Shown here: positions 62,632-64,000 of the stretch, one piece after another
How the letters are laid out: every line of letters starts with the position of its first letter
Position numbering within the stretch: the first letter of the stretch is position 1
Assembly: GCF_021730395.1 (NCBI RefSeq)
Contig: NC_069373.1
Coordinates: 50,992,501-51,056,500 of the forward strand
Source of the DNA: Mercenaria mercenaria
Lineage: Eukaryota; Mollusca; Bivalvia; Venerida; Veneridae
Length of the DNA stretch: 64,000 nt
Direction of reading: 5' to 3'
Notes under the pieces: model-generated
Database searches by the model: none
What the model was told of the DNA's origin: nothing
The model's input: only the letters and a program-made list of their open reading frames with translations
Translations under genes and position numbers: made by a program

Positions 62632-64000
62632 ATGGATCTTTTAGCTTTGGAATTATTTGTATTGTGTGTGATTACTTTATATACAAAATGTACAGGTAAA
62701 CATTTTTTTTAAATATAAATCGAATAGAAGATTTTATTCTGTTTACCAAAGAAGTATAAAATATATAGTATATAGTATAGCTCTTTGTGTTTACTAATAC
62801 CAGTACAAGCAAAATTAATGAAATATTTCATTTTGAGAATTTTCAGAAAAACATGTTTTTTAGTCTGCCTATCTGATGAAAACAAATGAAATATCGTAGA
62901 ACAAAAATTCTCATCTGGGCAATAACTGAAATATGTCGTGTATCAGCCTTAAACGGATGTATGCTGCAGTGGACAGAATGCGGTTAGCTAGAATAAATTT
63001 GATGGACAGAGACACGTTAGGTTAATTTCGACGAAGTCGTCAAGGAGCTGGGAATTTCGATTCACGCATGCAATAATTGCTCATTCACGCGAATCCTTGC
63101 AAATATAATGACCCTATATAAGCAGTTAACTACAACTGTCTATGTATTCATTTTATTCAGAAAATCGACCGTGTGAATAGATTTCTAACATTTTTTACTG
63201 CACGTAGTGGAGAAGAAGTTTCGAACCGCAAAATGCATAAATAGAATTTGCAAAACATACACGTATCTTTAAAAACAAGAACTTACAGCTGAAGAAGCCC
63301 ACATGTGTAAAATTGAGTTTGTAATTCTGCATAACGTCAGAAGATTTCCTGAATGTGGTGTCGTAAATGGCCAAATGCGTAGAATTCTGAGTAGAAGATC
63401 AGCGGTGCATGTTCCACCAGAAGCGGAATTTTACGATGACCGCGAAAATGAGTATTATTTCAGTAAAATATATGATTTTCATCACAAATTGTATTATAAA
63501 TATATCTGGCGGACCTACTTGCAGATGCATGGCTCTTTGGCTCTGTTTTTGTGGTGCTCTGTGCTTCCAGAAAATATTTTGAGCTTTGTTTTAGTGAATT
63601 TCTTAAATTCATTTTGATTCAGTCACGATAACCATTTTCTAGGACTTTGCTTACAAAAGTAATAGGCCCTGGAATGACTTCTTTCAATTTTCGTGAACAA
63701 TCTTTCAGTCTTGACACTGTATTTACGCATAAAAAGCAAAAATAAAGGGGTGGGGCGCTTTTTAAGCTTTATTTATATAATATGATTGGGATGAAGTAAC
63801 TACAAGTATAACGTAAGCACATCTATTCTTTAAATTGTCCATTGTATATTTCAGGTATTGTTACGAGCAACGCATTTATTGGTAGTTGTAAAACAACTTT
63901 AACATTTAGAAACTCTGCTGATTCCTTAATACTTAACTACGATGGAGAAGTTGTAACCGATACATTAGGCAAGCCATGTGAACCTGTTGTCGAAATAAAA
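62632..64000 (+). CDS. Receptor-like PPxY-tail family, copy 4 (5' part only)
   Basis: Exon 1 is 62632-62695 (MDLLALELFVLCVITLYTKC), three codons longer than in the other copies, with a GTAAAC donor. Exon 2 starts at 63855 after TATTTCAG and runs off the window, encoding VTSNAFIGSCKTTLTF then LNYDGEVVTDTLGKPCEP. Both first ectodomain cysteines and the YDG word are kept. It is the most diverged copy. Intron 1 is only about 1.2 kb and includes the segment shared with 52995-53345. The exon phase (one base carried over) matches the family. Exons 3-6 should lie beyond the window. Confidence 0.75.
63258..63570 (+). repeat. Diverged segment matching 52995-53345
   Basis: Lies in intron 1 of copy 4. 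One frame is open for about 100 codons here (RRFPECGVVNGQMRR and onward) but the partner copy is not open throughout, so I treat it as a decayed duplicated fragment and not an exon. Confidence 0.45.

Noticed and set aside
63303-63617. 104-codon open frame as an extra exon of copy 4
   Set aside because: Its homologue near copy 3 lies outside the gene and is not open; no splice sites match the family plan.

Overview
The window looks like nuclear DNA of a bivalve mollusc, most likely a clam-like species (inference). It is AT-rich, its genes have small exons split by kilobase introns with GT..AG borders, and it is crowded with SINEs, MITEs, microsatellites and one long Ty3/Gypsy-type LTR element. 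Several repeat ends, for example SINE tails resembling cgacgttaaa and a foldback element reading accaacatagtgcgtttgcg, look familiar from marine bivalve genomes.

Left part (1-11 kb). A minus-strand immunity-related (IRG-like) GTPase gene is modelled as two exons, 3776-3681 and 1555-356, with a DNA transposon in its intron. Upstream lies a nest of DNA transposons: a TTAA-flanked MITE, then a TTAA-flanked element (4741-8720) that holds two inverted copies of a second element, one of which holds a third. A 10-bp-phased TACG array follows at 9161-9665.

Centre and right (11-64 kb). Four tandem plus-strand paralogues of a receptor-like gene family make up the main content: copy 1 (15876-24013), copy 2 (32112-40645), copy 3 (54274-60289, decayed) and copy 4 (62632 to beyond the window). 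Intact copies have six exons: a signal-peptide exon, two exons for a six-cysteine ectodomain, a transmembrane exon, and two exons for a cytoplasmic tail with two PPxY motifs ending PPPPYPGY. The reading frame is kept across every junction (292 and 291 residues). Between copies 1 and 2, replacement changes far outnumber silent ones, while the cysteines and PPxY motifs stay fixed. I do not recognise the family. It may be a fast-evolving surface receptor or adaptor whose tail recruits WW-domain proteins such as Nedd4-type ligases (inference).

The array grew by segmental duplication: about 18 kb separates the matching starts at about 11483 and 29241. It was then filled with repeats: a 95-bp minisatellite, a 35-bp satellite, a miniature LTR element whose LTRs carry tRNA-like sequences, a gag-like fossil, and the 10.7-kb Gypsy fossil (41355-52077) between copies 2 and 3.
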